A stretch of 64,000 nucleotides of DNA from Bacteroidota bacterium (GTDB lineage: Bacteria; Bacteroidota; Bacteroidia; AKYH767-A; OLB10): positions 1-64,000 of the forward strand of contig JADKIC010000019.1 in the NCBI GenBank assembly GCA_016721435.1. Direction: 5' to 3'. This document shows positions 47,291-58,692 of this stretch, in pieces. The notes under the pieces are model-generated. The model saw nothing but the letters and a program-made list of their open reading frames with translations, was not told the DNA's origin and searched no databases. The position numbers and the translations under genes were made by a program. Position 1 is the stretch's first letter; every line of letters begins with the position of its first letter.

Positions 47291-48612
47291 TTATTGCCCT
47301 GCTACCATTATTTTCCTGGTGGTAATATGGTCAGCATATTGCATGGATACCAGATAAATACCTGAAGGGAGATCAGCAATACTCATATCCGTGGAGGGTT
47401 GTTCGATTGATCTTGTTAATCGGCCATCGGTTGTAAAGATGTCTATCTTCTCAGGCACCTCGAAAAAGAAAAATCCATTGTTTACGAATTCGTATTCTCG
47501 TATACAAGCTGCAATATTTACCACCAACGATTTTTTTCCGCTCGTGCCGCAAGCATTCGTGGACCCTACTTTAATGGTACAAGGACCGGCTGTAGCTTTA
47601 GTGGCAGCAATTATGCTCGAGTTTCCCTGGCCGGAAGAAAGTGTCATTAAGGCACCAGGAACTGTCCAGGAATAAGAAGTGGCACCTGCTACCGGAGCAA
47701 TACTATAGGATAAATTGCCGGTGTTTTTGCAAGGCGCAACCGGTCCCGTAATTGCAGTAGGAACCGCTGGTTTAGAAGAAAGCGTTTTTGATTTTTCTAT
47801 ACTGGCTCCACAGCTATTTTGAGCTTTTACATAAATTTTTGCATTCGTAAAATTGGATGGGAAGGTCAGGCTGACGTTTGGTAATGTAGTCGTCACATTT
47901 CCGGTTTGTCCGTTGATGGTGGCACCTGTAATATCCGTTCTCCAGACATAACTGGTGGCCGTAGGAACTGCAGTGATTGAATACGTTTTAGTGCTAATTC
48001 CGCAGTTGTTTGAAGCAGCACCTTTAATTGTACCGGTGTTGCCGGGGCAGAACATTGTAATTCAGTTGCGGTTTGCATACTGTTATAAACGTAATCACCA
48101 CTTTCATTTCCATCGTTATTTCCTGCAATTCCTGCAAAATAAAATTTAACAGTGCCGGTTCCTGCTGCCGGAGCTGTCCAGTTAAAGGTAAATGCTTTAG
48201 AGTTGCTACTTGCTCCCCCATTGAGTTGATGTACAACATTTACTCTGTTGACACCGCTCACTGTGGCACTCTTTAGCTGCGTAGAGGCTGTATTGGTAAT
48301 GATAAATGTTCCTGCATTTGTATTGGTAGCCGTGAGGCATTCTACACCAAGTCCAAATAAGCTCATGCCGGTTCGGGCAATGGTTACAGTAATGGGATAC
48401 GTTTGGCCCGGAACATATTGCCAGTTCGTCATTCCGGTGTTTGAAATTGCTATAGAACCTCCGGCTGCATTTGCAGCAAAGTCGCCATGGCAATCCCTGC
48501 ACGTTAATTCTCCGGGTGAACCGGTTTTCCCGGCCTTGCCATTGTCACTTAAGATTGAACTGGTCATAACGATAATCACCAGTGGTAAGAAGTAGAGTGA
48601 ATACTTTTTCAT
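47291..48612 (-). CDS. secreted choice-of-anchor V/PKD-like protein with T9SS sorting domain, one frameshift
   Basis: About 440 residues from ATG 48612. Signal peptide KKYSLYFLPLVIIVMTSSIL, then a short motif LTCRDCHGDF with a c-type heme-like C-x2-C-H, typical of choice-of-anchor V domains; the domain goes on with GLGVECLTATNTNAGTFIIT and VKFYFAGIAGNNDGNESGDY. The frame breaks near 48024 (TTAAAGG needs one more A) and resumes as GAASNNCGISTKTYSITAVP. Two PKD-like repeats follow (VPTATSYVWRT; VAGATSYSWTVPG), then a T9SS tail (KIDIFTTDGRLTRSIE, ADLPSGIYLVSMQYADHIT). The protein is probably displayed on the surface; whether heme is bound is unknown. Confidence 0.8.
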
Positions 48613-48900
48613 TTTTTTGGGTTTTAGTTTGTTATTGTTTTGTTTTTCCACGCTTGCATATAGTACTATTTACATCAGAAAAAATCGTTACTTTTAATAA
48701 GAAATCAACTTTCGTTGAGGTTGATTTGTAACCTGATGGAAATGTATGGTAGCGGAAGGACTCCTATTTAATTATTTTATCGAAAAGGACCAATGGAGTG
48801 TTGAGCGGGAAAAAATGGCATTTCAATGGAATTCTACTCTTCTACCCGTTAGTTGCAAGGGTATAATTAGAAAGATTAAAAATTAGAAGTAAGAAATTTC

Positions 48901-49794
48901 TTAGGTCAATGTTGAAATCGTGGTCTTCTGAATTGCAGCTGCAACTTTTTCCATCAACCATAAGGGAGTTGAGGTGGCTCCGGCTATGCCTACACTAGCC
49001 GCATCAGTGAACCAATCCTCTTCCAATTCGTCAGTATTTGAAATGAAATAGGAATTGGGATTGATAGTTTTACATACAGAAAATAAGGCTTTCCCATTCG
49101 AGCTTTTTTTACCGCTTACAAAAATGATAACATCATTAGATGCAGAAAATTTTTTCAGTTGCGGTTCGCGGTTAGATACCTGACGGCAAAGTGTATCATT
49201 GGAGATGAAATCCCCTTCTTCAAGTGAACCTTTAAAACTTAAAAATCGTTCCTGAATGAGGCGCTCCATCTTTTCAAAACCGGCAGTGCTTTTGGTGGTT
49301 TGGGAGAAGAAATGTACCGGCTTGCTGTAGTCGATGGCATTCAGGTCTTCTTCTGAAAAAACGATAATAGCCTGTCCATTGGTTTGTCCGATTAAGCCAT
49401 TTACTTCTGCATGTCCGGGTTGACCGTAAATAACAATTTGCCCGCCATGAAGAAGAATATCTTCAAAACTCGTTTTTACCCGATGTTGTAATTTTAAAAC
49501 TACCGGACAAGAAGCATCAATTAATTCTATGTTATTCTGAAGGGCAAGTTGATACGTAGATGGAGGCTCACCGTGTGCCCTGATCAGCACCTTGCAGTCT
49601 TTGAGTCCTGCCAGTTGTTCGTGGTTGATTATTTCCAGCCCCTTCGCTTTTAACCGTTCTACTTCTTCCCCATTGTGCACAATATCCCCGAGGCAATACA
49701 ATTTACCCGTTCTGTCGAGTTCATCTTCTGCCATTTGGATGGCATAAACAACTCCAAAACAAAAACCGGAATTCGGGTCGATATTGATTTTCAT
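48901..49794 (-). CDS. ispH: 4-hydroxy-3-methylbut-2-enyl diphosphate reductase
   Basis: 297 residues from ATG 49794. The three iron-sulfur cysteines are visible: SGFCFGVVYAIQMAEDEL, LIDASCPVVLKLQHRVK and ISNDTLCRQVSNREPQLKKF. Substrate-binding segments GDIVHNGEEVERLKAKGLEI, LIRAHGEPPSTYQ and YGQPGHAEVNGLIGQ are present, as is SNGKALFSVCKTINPNSYFI. IspH makes IPP and DMAPP in the last step of the MEP pathway. It lies 46 bp after the cmk gene on the same strand and may be co-transcribed, as in many Bacteroidota. Confidence 0.96.
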   Translation of the reverse strand: MKINIDPNSGFCFGVVYAIQMAEDELDRTGKLYCLGDIVHNGEEVERLKAKGLEIINHEQLAGLKDCKVLIRAHGEPPSTYQLALQNNIELIDASCPVVLKLQHRVKTSFEDILLHGGQIVIYGQPGHAEVNGLIGQTNGQAIIVFSEEDLNAIDYSKPVHFFSQTTKSTAGFEKMERLIQERFLSFKGSLEEGDFISNDTLCRQVSNREPQLKKFSASNDVIIFVSGKKSSNGKALFSVCKTINPNSYFISNTDELEEDWFTDAASVGIAGATSTPLWLMEKVAAAIQKTTISTLT

Positions 49795-49839
49795 GAGTTC
49801 ATTCACCTTTAATTTACAACGTCAAATGGACGATTTTGT

Positions 49840-50561
49840 TTATACAGAAGCCGGACGATGTTTCTTTGAAAGTTTTGCCACTTCTTCCAAAACAAATTCG
49901 ACCTGTTCTTCTTGTGTCAAATAAGTATTATCAAGTACTATTGCTTCTTCAGCTTTACGGAGAGGACTTTCTTCCCGATGCGTATCCTCATAATCCCGCC
50001 CCACTATGTTTTGAATTACTTCTTCAAGTGATACGTTTAAACCTTTGTTTGACAACTCCTTATATCTTCGATCAGATCTGACCATAGGATCCGCTTTCAT
50101 AAAAATTTTCAGGTCTGCATCCGGAAAAACAGTAGTACCGATATCCCTTCCATCCATCACCAGACCACCCTCTCTGGATGCTTGTTGTGCAATTTAACAA
50201 GTCGTTGCCGAACAGATTTCAATGCACTTACATGACTCACCTGTTCACTAATTTCCATCGAGCGAATTTCTTCCTCTACATTTTTACCATTCAGGAAGAC
50301 CTCACTAAAGCCGGAATCGGGATTGTATTTAAATGAAATATGAATCTTATCCAGTATAGCATTGTAATCATAAGTGAAATCATGCAGTTCTTCCGGGGAA
50401 GGAATTGGGATGTTGTTTTGCAGAAAATACAAGGTCACTGCTCTGTACATGGCCCCGGAATCGATATAATGAAGCCCTAATCTACGAGCTAAAGCCTTAG
50501 CCACAGTACTCTTGCCACAAGAAGAATAACCATCAATGGCAATGATAAGATAGGGATTCAT
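49840..50561 (-). CDS. cmk: cytidylate kinase (one frameshift)
   Basis: About 240 residues after restoring one G in the GGG run near 50165. P-loop AIDGYSSCGKSTVAKALARR, then LHYIDSGAMYRAVTLYFLQN, the CMP-binding insert with VSHVSALKSVRQRLVKLHNK, and after the shift VMDGRDIGTTVFPDADLKIF with EDTHREESPLRKAEEAIVLD. The enzyme phosphorylates CMP and dCMP. ATG 50561 gives the family start; TTG 50570 is less likely. Upstream of ispH, a common pairing in this phylum. Confidence 0.94.
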
Positions 50562-50754
50562 GCGATACAAAGTTATGAATTTTACCTGCTTTTTACTAGT
50601 GAAATTGTATTTTTAATAACAGAATAACAGGAATAAGTTTTAACTATTAAAATATGGTCATTTTAAGATGGAGGTAAGAACTTCCTGAAACGCAAACAGG
50701 ACCCCTCAAGGAGATCCCGTTTACCCAATCAAACCATAAAACACATCTTTATAC

Positions 50755-51129
50755 TCAGCGAACCAGTTCTATGCGCCGATGTAATACATTTTTATCCGTC
50801 TCTATTGTGTAGAAATAAACTCCGGGCGCCATTTTACTTCCATCCAGTTCAAACTGGTAGGTTGCCCCTTTTTCTACAAGGTCATCAAATATTTGTCCCA
50901 TAAATCCACCCAGATTATTGAATAGTTTTACCCGAACAAAGGCATCCTGATCTGCCATATAGAATATTGTGGTGTTATCCGTGAATGGATTGGGATAGGC
51001 AGAAGTAATTTGCTCCGTATGCAATTTGAGCACATTAGGGATATGCCGTACTCCATCCGCCTTTCCATAGCTGTACATAGTTGCAAGAATTAAGGCAACC
51101 ATTAGGAAATAGAAAGGTTTTGACAACAT
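50755..51129 (-). CDS. small T9SS cargo protein
   Basis: 124 residues: signal peptide KPFYFLMVALILATMYSYGK, 20 residues of linker and then a full T9SS type A sorting domain (ITSAYPNPFTDNTTIFYMAD, VRVKLFNNLGGFMGQIFDDL, MAPGVYFYTIETDKNVLHRR). The passenger is almost absent, like the small T9SS gene near rnz. It may act as a processed surface peptide or be a remnant of a larger cargo. Confidence 0.75.
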   Translation of the reverse strand: MLSKPFYFLMVALILATMYSYGKADGVRHIPNVLKLHTEQITSAYPNPFTDNTTIFYMADQDAFVRVKLFNNLGGFMGQIFDDLVEKGATYQFELDGSKMAPGVYFYTIETDKNVLHRRIELVR

Positions 51130-51284
51130 GTTGTTTTCAGGTTGCCTGCAAATTACATCGCTTTGCCACTTACTACTTTTACTTTTTTACCAAACAAGTA
51201 AAATCCTTGATGAACATTGAAAAAATGAACGTGAAAAATTATTGCCGGAAGGGATCTCTGGGAATCCAGTCCTCTGAAATGTTT

Positions 51285-52427
51285 TCAGGTAGTAGTTTCT
51301 TTTAAAACGCCGTTTAACAGTCTGTTATTTAGCTTTATATAGGCATTATAAGGATAACTGACCGCCCCTACTGTTGTTTTCATTTGGAGTGCGGTCCGAC
51401 CAAATGACACGACCCGGGCTTTTACATCAATGGCCATTTCGATGTAGAGGTAGAGGATGTTCAGGTACAATGAAAACTCCTTATTGTGATGATAATCAAT
51501 ACCAATATGGTGAGCCTCGAAATGATCCTCGTCTTGAATTCCTATTAAAAATGCGATCAACTCATTGTTATAAAATAGTCCCTTGATATCGACTTTTTCT
51601 CCTAAATGCTTCGAAAGCGAAATGATATAATTGACATCCGGTTTTATAATTCTTACCGGAGATTTTTCCTGGACAGCAGTGTACAATTCATTTATCCGTT
51701 CCCGGTTTTCGATTATAAATGGAGTATCAAGGGAACGTACTTCGCAATGTCCGAGTTTTTTTTTCGCCTGATTAAAGCGCTGACGGTATTTTGAGCTGAG
51801 TGCATCCACATAGTCCGAAATCGATCCCCATGCCGGTCGTATGGCCATCTTCATAATGGGATCCATCGCCAAATGATGGTAGTACGCTGGCTTTAGAATA
51901 GTATGAAGCGGGTCGGAATCCACAGGAAAATCCTTAATAATCTCAGCTACAACTTTACCATTTCGCTCCAATTCATGACGAAGCTGGGATAATGCATGCG
52001 GAAAATTTGAGTAGATGGACTTATCGTCAGAAGTTAATCTTCCGATACCATAATCCCCGCTTAAACACATGCTTCCGGATATAATCAGGTAATGTGGTTT
52101 ATCTTTTTTAACGCCGAAAAGTAAATTCTGCAGCAGCATTGATAAACCGGATAGTAACTTGTTGTAAGGCTCAAAATGAACGATTTGTCCCAGTTCCTGA
52201 GCAGATAAATTGATGATCTGAAAATAATACAATCCTTCTACCCTTCCCTGCTTCAGGTAGGGAATATAACGGTACTCCACACCCGGAATGTCAGCTTCTT
52301 CAACTGCCTCCAGGTATTCTTTCTGCAAAAAAAAGGAATGAGAAGGAGAAGGATTTCCGGGCAGTTCTTTGAAATGACTGTGAATAGTAATGCGATCGGG
52401 AAGAATGGTGGTTTGTTTATCGAACAT
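51285..52427 (-). CDS. GNAT-type acyltransferase (FemAB/BioF2-like)
   Basis: 380 residues, soluble. The C-terminal half contains VDALSSKYRQRFNQAKKKLG, a FemAB/acetyltransferase-6-like helix, and VRIIKPDVNYIISLSKHLGE, GLFYNNELIAFLIGIQDEDH, HIGIDYHHNKEFSLYLNILY and VVSFGRTALQMKTTVGAVSY. The family moves acyl or aminoacyl groups onto cell wall or lipid acceptors. A TACATTTG element (52438-52445, minus strand) matches TAnnTTTG ten bases upstream of the start. Substrate unknown. Confidence 0.75.
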   Translation of the reverse strand: MFDKQTTILPDRITIHSHFKELPGNPSPSHSFFLQKEYLEAVEEADIPGVEYRYIPYLKQGRVEGLYYFQIINLSAQELGQIVHFEPYNKLLSGLSMLLQNLLFGVKKDKPHYLIISGSMCLSGDYGIGRLTSDDKSIYSNFPHALSQLRHELERNGKVVAEIIKDFPVDSDPLHTILKPAYYHHLAMDPIMKMAIRPAWGSISDYVDALSSKYRQRFNQAKKKLGHCEVRSLDTPFIIENRERINELYTAVQEKSPVRIIKPDVNYIISLSKHLGEKVDIKGLFYNNELIAFLIGIQDEDHFEAHHIGIDYHHNKEFSLYLNILYLYIEMAIDVKARVVSFGRTALQMKTTVGAVSYPYNAYIKLNNRLLNGVLKETTT

Positions 52428-52576
52428 AAAGAGGAAGCAAATGTAGGACGGATCAGTACAGCAGTTATTTGAATCAAGGATTAATTTTCAATTTATTGTA
52501 ATTTTTAAGTGATACTTTGTCTTTTTCACCTTCTAATCACAAAAAATGATTTTATTTTACCGGTTCAACTTACAAC

Positions 52577-54676
52577 ATGAAAAAAAAGCAATTATTGTTA
52601 GTGCCCTACTTTCCTTTTTTACCATTGATGTGCTGTTTAGTCAGGAATTCATCTACCCTGAAACAAAAAAAGCAGAACAGAAAGATGATTATTTCGGTAC
52701 TTGTCGAAGATCCCTACCGGTGGTTGGAAGATGATCATTCGCTCGAGACCAAGGCCTGGGTAATGAAGCAAAATCTGTTTACCGAGAAATACCTGGTACA
52801 AATCCCCTTCAGAGATTCTTTAAAATCAAGAATGAAGCAACTCTGGAGTTTTATCAGTTATAAGGCACCCTTCCGTTGTGGAACGGGTTATTTTTATTAT
52901 CGTCATGATGGAGTTCAAAACCAACCTGTATTATTCTTTATGAAAGGAGTTGATTTCGTGCCCTACTCCTATTTCGATCCCAATTTAATTTCCAAGCAAG
53001 GTACAACTGCCTTAACGCAAACAGTTCCTTCTTCTGATGGCGTATACCTCGCCTTTCAGGTCTCAGAGGCAGGCAGTGACTGGAACGATATACGGATCAA
53101 AGAGGTCAAAACCATGAAGTCGCTTCCGGAAGTACTTAAAGGTGTAAAATTCAGTAATATCGCCTGGTTTAAAGAGGGGTTTTTCTACAGCAGATATGCG
53201 AGCACCGAAACCAGCTCAATGCAAAAAATGAGTATCATAAAATTTACTATCACACGCTGAATACTCCTCAAGAAAAAGATTCATTGATTTGGGAAGACAA
53301 AGAACATCCGCTTCGTAATTTCTCGGCAACGGTGACCGATGATCAGCGATTTCTGGTAATTAGCGGCCACGAATCCACTTCAGGAAATAGTGTGTATGTA
53401 AAAGATTTGAAATCAGGGAAGGGCGGTATTGTACAAATCGTGAAATCGTTTGAAAATGATTTTGATTTACTCGGAAATATTGGAGATCAGTTGGTCTTTA
53501 TGACCAATTTTAAAGCCGAAAGAAAAAAGGTGATCGGGATTGATTTCAAAAATTTCCAGCCGGTCAACTGGAAAGACCTGATCCCGGAACAAACGGAAAT
53601 ATTGAGAGATGCCAAAATGTGCTGGAAGAATATCGTGGGACATTATATGAAGGATGCGGTGAGTAAATTGTATGTCTTCAAGCCATCGGGTATAAAAACC
53701 ACAGAGATTCCCCTCACCGGTTTGGGAACCATAGATGATCTTACGGGTTCCGTGGCAGACAGTATGATCTTTTTCTCGTATTCTACATTTACTTCACCCG
53801 GCATCGTCTATCGATATAATTTATCGTCCTCTAAACTGGGCGTGCAATTTAAAAGTCAATTGCCATTTAACCCGGATGATTTTGAGACGAAACAGGTTTT
53901 TTATACCAGCAAGGATGGCACTAAGATTCCTATGTTTTTAGTGCAGAAGCGAGGTGTGAAAACGGATAAGTCAACCCCTACTCTACTTTTTGGTTACGGG
54001 GGATTTAACATTTCCAAAACACCTGAATTTAAACCGGAGCGATTGGTATTCCTTGAAAATGGAGGATTGTTCGCTATGCCTTCCTTGCGTGGAGGTGGAG
54101 AGTATGGCTCTGCCTGGCATGAAGCCGGGACCAAAGCAAAGAAACAAAACGTTTTTGATGATTTCAGCAGCAGCCGAGTACCTGATTCAGGAAGGATATA
54201 CTTCTACGGAGAAATTGGCTATCAGTGGACGGTCCAATGGTGGATTATTGGTGGGAGCTGTAATGGCGCAACGCCCGGAATTGTTCAAAGTTGCATTACC
54301 TGCTGTGGGTGTCATGGACATGCTCCGCTTTCAGAAATTTACCATTGGTTGGGCATGGACGTCCGATTTCGGTAGCAGTGACGATCCGGAGCAATTTAAA
54401 GCATTGATAAAATATTCACCCTTGCACAATCTCAAAGAGGGTAAAAAATATCCTGCCACCCTGGTCACCACTGCCGACCATGACGATCGTGTGGTGCCGG
54501 GTCATTCGTTTAAATTTATATCGAGGTTGCAGGAAGTCCAAAAAGGTGAAAATCCTGTCCTTATTCGTGTAGATGTGAATGCCGGACACGGCGCGGGAAA
54601 GCCCACCGGAAAATTAATTGATGAACAAAGTGATATCTTCGCTTTCCTGTTCTATAACCTTGGAATGAAATTATGA
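52577..54676 (+). CDS. prolyl oligopeptidase (S9A), four frameshifts
   Basis: About 702 residues joined. A signal peptide KKAIIVSALLSFFTIDVLFS appears when the A8 run after ATG 52577 is A9. The N-terminal propeller begins FIYPETKKAEQKDDYFG, then (shift near 52693) VEDPYRWLEDDHSLETKAWV. A third break near 53228 in AAAAAATG leads to NEYHKIYYHTLNTPQEKDSL. The catalytic domain has LFGYGGFNISKTPEFKPERL, a break near 54165, then GRSNGGLLVGAVMAQRPELF (catalytic serine), DHDDRVVPGHSFKF (aspartate) and NAGHGAGKPTGKL (histidine). It should cut proline-containing peptides in the periplasm. The stop overlaps the next start (ATGA). Confidence 0.92.
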
Positions 54677-55676
54677 AAATTAAGCAACTATTACCTGTAT
54701 TCTTTTTCACTTGCCTGGCGCTTTTAAATTCCTGCGAGGAGGACGACGCATTGGGTCCGATGGAATTTAAGTTTACAGGCTTGAAGGATACCCTCAATTA
54801 CCAGGGCGTTACCTTAGAGCGAACAGTGAGTGTTTACTTTTTAGGAGGTTCAAAAGAAAAGGTCACCCTTTCTGCAACAGGAATGCCACAGGGTACTTCG
54901 ATTTCATTTTCACCGGCTACTTTGGATGGCGAAGGTTCCAGTACCCAGAAAATCACATCCACCGCCATTGCCGATACCGGAAATTACGTAATTACCGTAA
55001 CGGGAACTACGGAATCCGGGAAAAGCCTGATAAAGACCTTTAATTTATATGTTTCCCGGTTGCCGAACAATGCCCCAAGGGTATTTTTAACCGGAGGAAA
55101 CAATATCATCCATGAATTGAATGCTCCATTTGTTGAACCCGGCTGGATTGCAGGAGATGAGGAAGATGGAGATTTGACAGCGCAGGTCACCAGTAGTGGA
55201 ACTGTTAATGTGGATTCGGTGGGCTTGTATTTTCTTTCCTATGTAGTCACCGATTCCGAAGGTCTTAAAGACAGCGTGGTGCGGACGGTGAATGTCAGAA
55301 ACAGTCTTAATTTTTTAAGTGGTCAATACAATGCCACCACTACCGATTTGCAAACCCTCGCTATGCGAAACTGGATCACTACGGTTTCAGCATCGGTAAA
55401 TACAAACAATCAGATCACAATATTTAAAATTTCAGATTGCTTTTATGCCAATGCCATTCTGACCTATGATCCGGCAAAAGACAGCATTTATTTGCCTTCA
55501 CAAACCTTCACCTGTGTAACCGCCATTGATAGTCTACCCCATACTTTTCAGGGTGCCGAGTGATAATTCCCGGAGCGATTGACCGGATCAGAATTGAATA
55601 TACCAATACCTGGATTGATACCAGTCTGGGAACGCCGGTTACCTTACAACTGAAGGATGAGTATGAAATGTTTTAA
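54673..55676 (+). CDS. lipoprotein with DUF5011/Ig-like domain, one frameshift
   Basis: About 335 residues. Lipoprotein signal with lipobox LNSC: KIKQLLPVFFFTCLALLNSC. An Ig-like region (SVYFLGGSKEKVTLSATGMP) is followed by a DUF5011/HYR-type domain: IIHELNAPFVEPGWIAGDEE, then DGDLTAQVTSSGTVNVDSVG, LYFLSYVVTDSEGLKDSVVR. The C-terminal part continues, after one base is restored near 55560, as VIIPGAIDRIRIEYTNTWID to TAA 55674-55676. It is anchored in a membrane and probably faces outward. It is translationally coupled to the peptidase. Confidence 0.8.
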
Positions 55677-56113
55677 TTGCTGTTAATAGTCATTCTACGC
55701 AGGTAATTCACTTGTCCGGTATGATAAGCCAGATGAGCTAAAAGATGAGCAAGTGCATCATCAATACAAAGCGTTTTCCCTTTAAAGTCCTCAGGATAAT
55801 TTCTTAATTTATCCTCCGGAGTCAATGGGCTTAACACCGTTATCACGATCGATCTGGCTTTCTCCAGTTCCCTAACACCTGAGATTTGGATAAACCCTTT
55901 ACACTAAACTCCAACTCGTTGCCGCACATACCCGGATTTGCCCAAAATGGCCCCAAGAAAATGCTGCAGATTTCCGGCAATATGCAAGGCCAGATTCCCC
56001 GGCGAATTACTGATTCCTTCGTGAATAGCCCAAAGCGATTGATCATCCGGAAAACCCTCTACTTCCTTCTTCAACTGCTCCAAATAATTTTCAAACTGAA
56101 ATAATGCTGCCAT
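55673..56113 (-). CDS. DinB-like (DUF1572-type) protein, two frameshifts
   Basis: About 146 residues when joined. The first frame has FENYLEQLKKEVEGFPDDQS and the metal-site histidine in LALHIAGNLQHFLGAILGKS. Shifts near 55910 and 55870 lead through ELEFSVKGLSKSQVL into KARSIVITVLSPLTPEDKLR, ending with DALAHLLAHLAYHTGQVNYL, which carries the other histidines of the DinB fold. Such proteins often act as small-molecule thiol transferases. The stop overlaps the stop of the convergent lipoprotein gene. Confidence 0.75.
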
Positions 56114-56652
56114 AATTTAATTGTCTTTATATTTTATATGATCCTTGCAAAAATCAAAAAAAGCATTTTCATCACAATAAAATTATGAATAAAATTTGAA
56201 AAAAAGCGAAAGCTCAAAACCTAACTTGAATTGATGTCCCGAAGCCTCGGGATGATGAATGTTTTGAATGAATTTAGAGTTATTATTTTAATAAAATTCC
56301 TCCGTGCCCCCTTCGTGTCCTGCGTGCCTCAGTGGTTAAAAAGGAAAATTCCTTCGAAGACGGCAATTGCTATTCACCTAAAATTTCTTTTTATATTATT
56401 CGGTAATATAAATTATTTTAAACCGAATGTGACTGCAAAGGTGTCTCGTAGCTCCCGATAGCTATCTGGATCGGAGACGCAGAGACCCTTTAGAGAGGCG
56501 CAGTAAACTTTATGCCAATGTTAAGTTTTCACATCTCCCAAAAAAGCAAGCAGCCAGAAGCGAGAGGCTAGCAGCAAAAAATACCATTGTCAATTAAAAT
56601 CAATAATCACCTAAAATTTGATGATCTTCAACGAAACACATTATAGTTCACC
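56114..56652. other. non-coding stretch with degenerate repeats
   Basis: No gene is visible. Between 56300 and 56335 the phrase TTCGTGTCC/TGCGTGCC recurs (CCGTGCC, TTCGTGTC, GCGTGCC). The segment 56438-56510 holds small inverted words (GTCTC and GAGAC, CTCCCGATAG). A short hairpin TCCCGAAGCCTCGGGA lies near 56238-56253. Part of the repeat group described in the findings. Confidence 0.55.
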
Positions 56653-56955
56653 TCAAAACGGCATCCCCGGCAATAAATCTCTTCCTGCGGATTTCATCTC
56701 TGCTTCGTTGACTTTTTCTGCGGCTTCCAGGGCTCTGTTCATGGCGATTTCAAGGAGTTCTTCTACTTGTTCTTTTTTCTCCGGGAAGAGTAAATGTGGA
56801 GCGATTTCCACGGAGAGCACTTTCCGGTTGCCATTCATAGAAATTTTGACTTCATTGTCGCCGGCAGTTCCTTCCACAGAGATGGTTTCGAGACGCGATT
56901 TAGCCTCTTCCATCTTCTTTTTTAAGTCTCCAAGTTTGTTGATCAGGTCGAACAT
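56653..56955 (-). CDS. YbaB/EbfC nucleoid-associated protein
   Basis: 100 residues: FDLINKLGDLKKKMEEAKSR, TISVEGTAGDNEVKISMNGN, KVLSVEIAPHLLFPEKKEQV, EELLEIAMNRALEAAEKVNE. It has the order and glycine-poor beta-hairpin with flanking helices of YbaB, a small dimer that binds DNA. The usual partners dnaX and recR are not adjacent, so this may be a second copy or a displaced one. Confidence 0.9.
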   Translation of the reverse strand: MFDLINKLGDLKKKMEEAKSRLETISVEGTAGDNEVKISMNGNRKVLSVEIAPHLLFPEKKEQVEELLEIAMNRALEAAEKVNEAEMKSAGRDLLPGMPF

Positions 56956-57138
56956 TTTATTCAGGGTTGGGTTTGAGTAGCAAAATTAAACTTAGTTTGC
57001 CAAGGGAGGTAAAATATTTACTAAATTGATTTTTAAGCATTAATAGTCGATGAAATCTGGAAAATTGCCGACATATTAAACAGTTTAGGACGATGCTGAT
57101 CTTTTCTCTACATTAGGGCCGAAATACCTAACAACTAT

Positions 57139-58692
57139 ATGAGCGATCAACGGACCATCGGCCATCCCAAGGGCCTTTATGTACTCTTCATCACAGAAAT
57201 GTGGGAGCGATTCAGTTACTATGGCATGCGTGCCATTTTTTGTTTTGTTTCTCACCAAGGCGCTGGTGATGAGCGATAAGGATGCATCTAATATTTATGG
57301 AAGTTTTACAGGTCTTGTGTACCTGACTCCATTGATTGGCGGATATATCAGTGATAGATACTGGGGGAACCGAAGGAGTATTTTTATAGGTGGAATTATG
57401 ATGGGTATCGGACAAATTTTAATGTTTATGTCGGGTAATTCATTGGGTACGGCTATGGCGAGTCCGCTCATGTTAAGCGGTCTTACTTTGCTGATCATTG
57501 GGAACGGTTTCTTCAAACCCAATATTTCAACCATGGTGGGTCAACTCTATCCTAAAGGAGATGGACGTATTGATGGTGCATTTACCATCTTTTATATGGG
57601 AATTAATCTGGGTGCTTTCTTTGCTCCATTAATTTGCGGAGGATTGGGTGATACAGGCGATGTAGGCGATTTCAAATGGGGCTTCCTGGCGGCTGGTGTT
57701 GGAATGATTGTATCGGTCATCACTTTCGAGTTTTTGAAAATAAATACATCATCGATCCCGATGGAAATGCAGTGGGCTTACCTCCTTCTCATTATAAATC
57801 GTCAGCGCCATCGGATCAAAAAGAAGCATTGCCTACCAATTATGGGAAAATGGGAATGATTGTTTTAATAGGAGTTGTTTTAGTCTATGTCTTTCATAAT
57901 TTCATGGGACTTGATTTAATAGGTGGCTTCATTTTCGCTTCTGCAATCGCTGTCCCGGCTTTAATTATAACGGATAGTTCATTGAGCAAAGATGAAAAAG
58001 AACGCATATGGGTAATTTTTATATTGGCCTTCTTTGTGGTCTTCTTCTGGAGTGCATTTGAACAAGCCGGAGCCTCTCTTACCATTTTTGCTGATAAACA
58101 AACTGACCGGCATATCGGAAGTTGGGAAATGCCCGCTTCCTGGTTTCAATCGATAAATCCATTGGGAATAATACTCCTTGCGCCCTTGTTCAGCAGCATG
58201 TGGGTTGGAATGAACAGAAGAAAGATGGAACCTTCCTCTCCGCTGAAAATGGCTGCAGGTCTGGCTTTATTGTGCTTAGGTTATATTGTAATTGCCGTTG
58301 GTGTTAACGGTGTGGATGCCTCAACTAAAATTTCCATGTGGTGGTTGATCACCCTGTACATTTTACATACCATGGGCGAACTTTGTTTATCACCTATCGG
58401 ACTTTCCATGGTATCTAAACTGGCTCCGGTACGTTTTGCTTCTCTCCTTATGGGCACATGGTTTCTGGCCAATGCAGCAGCCAATAAGCTGGCAGGTAGT
58501 CTGAGTGCATTGATTCCTCCCGGCGCAGGTGAAGCAGCAGTAGCAGCAGGTGACAATCCAAAATTACTCGGTTTCGAAATTTCCAATCTCTTCGAATTCT
58601 TCAACATCTTCATCATCATGAGCGGCGCTGCAGCAATAATTCTATTCATACTGTACAGGAAGCTACTGAAGATGATGCATGGTGTTAATTAA
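57139..58692 (+). CDS. POT family proton-dependent peptide transporter, two frameshifts
   Basis: About 518 residues. ATG 57139 gives HPKGLYVLFITEMWERFSYY then GMRAI, the POT signature E-x2-E-R-F-x-Y-Y. A T-run error near 57237 and an A-run error near 57741 (GAAAATA) split the frame. Next are GYISDRYWGNRRSIFIGGIM, FFKPNISTMVGQLYPKGDGR, DGAFTIFYMGINLGAFFAPL, and after the second shift AFEQAGASLTIFADKQTDRH and GELCLSPIGLSMVSKLAP. It couples di/tripeptide uptake to the proton gradient. A second, intact copy follows. Confidence 0.92.

Noticed and set aside
52546..52734. Separate small gene before the peptidase
   Set aside because: Its residues are the signal peptide and first segment of the prolyl oligopeptidase read in another frame.
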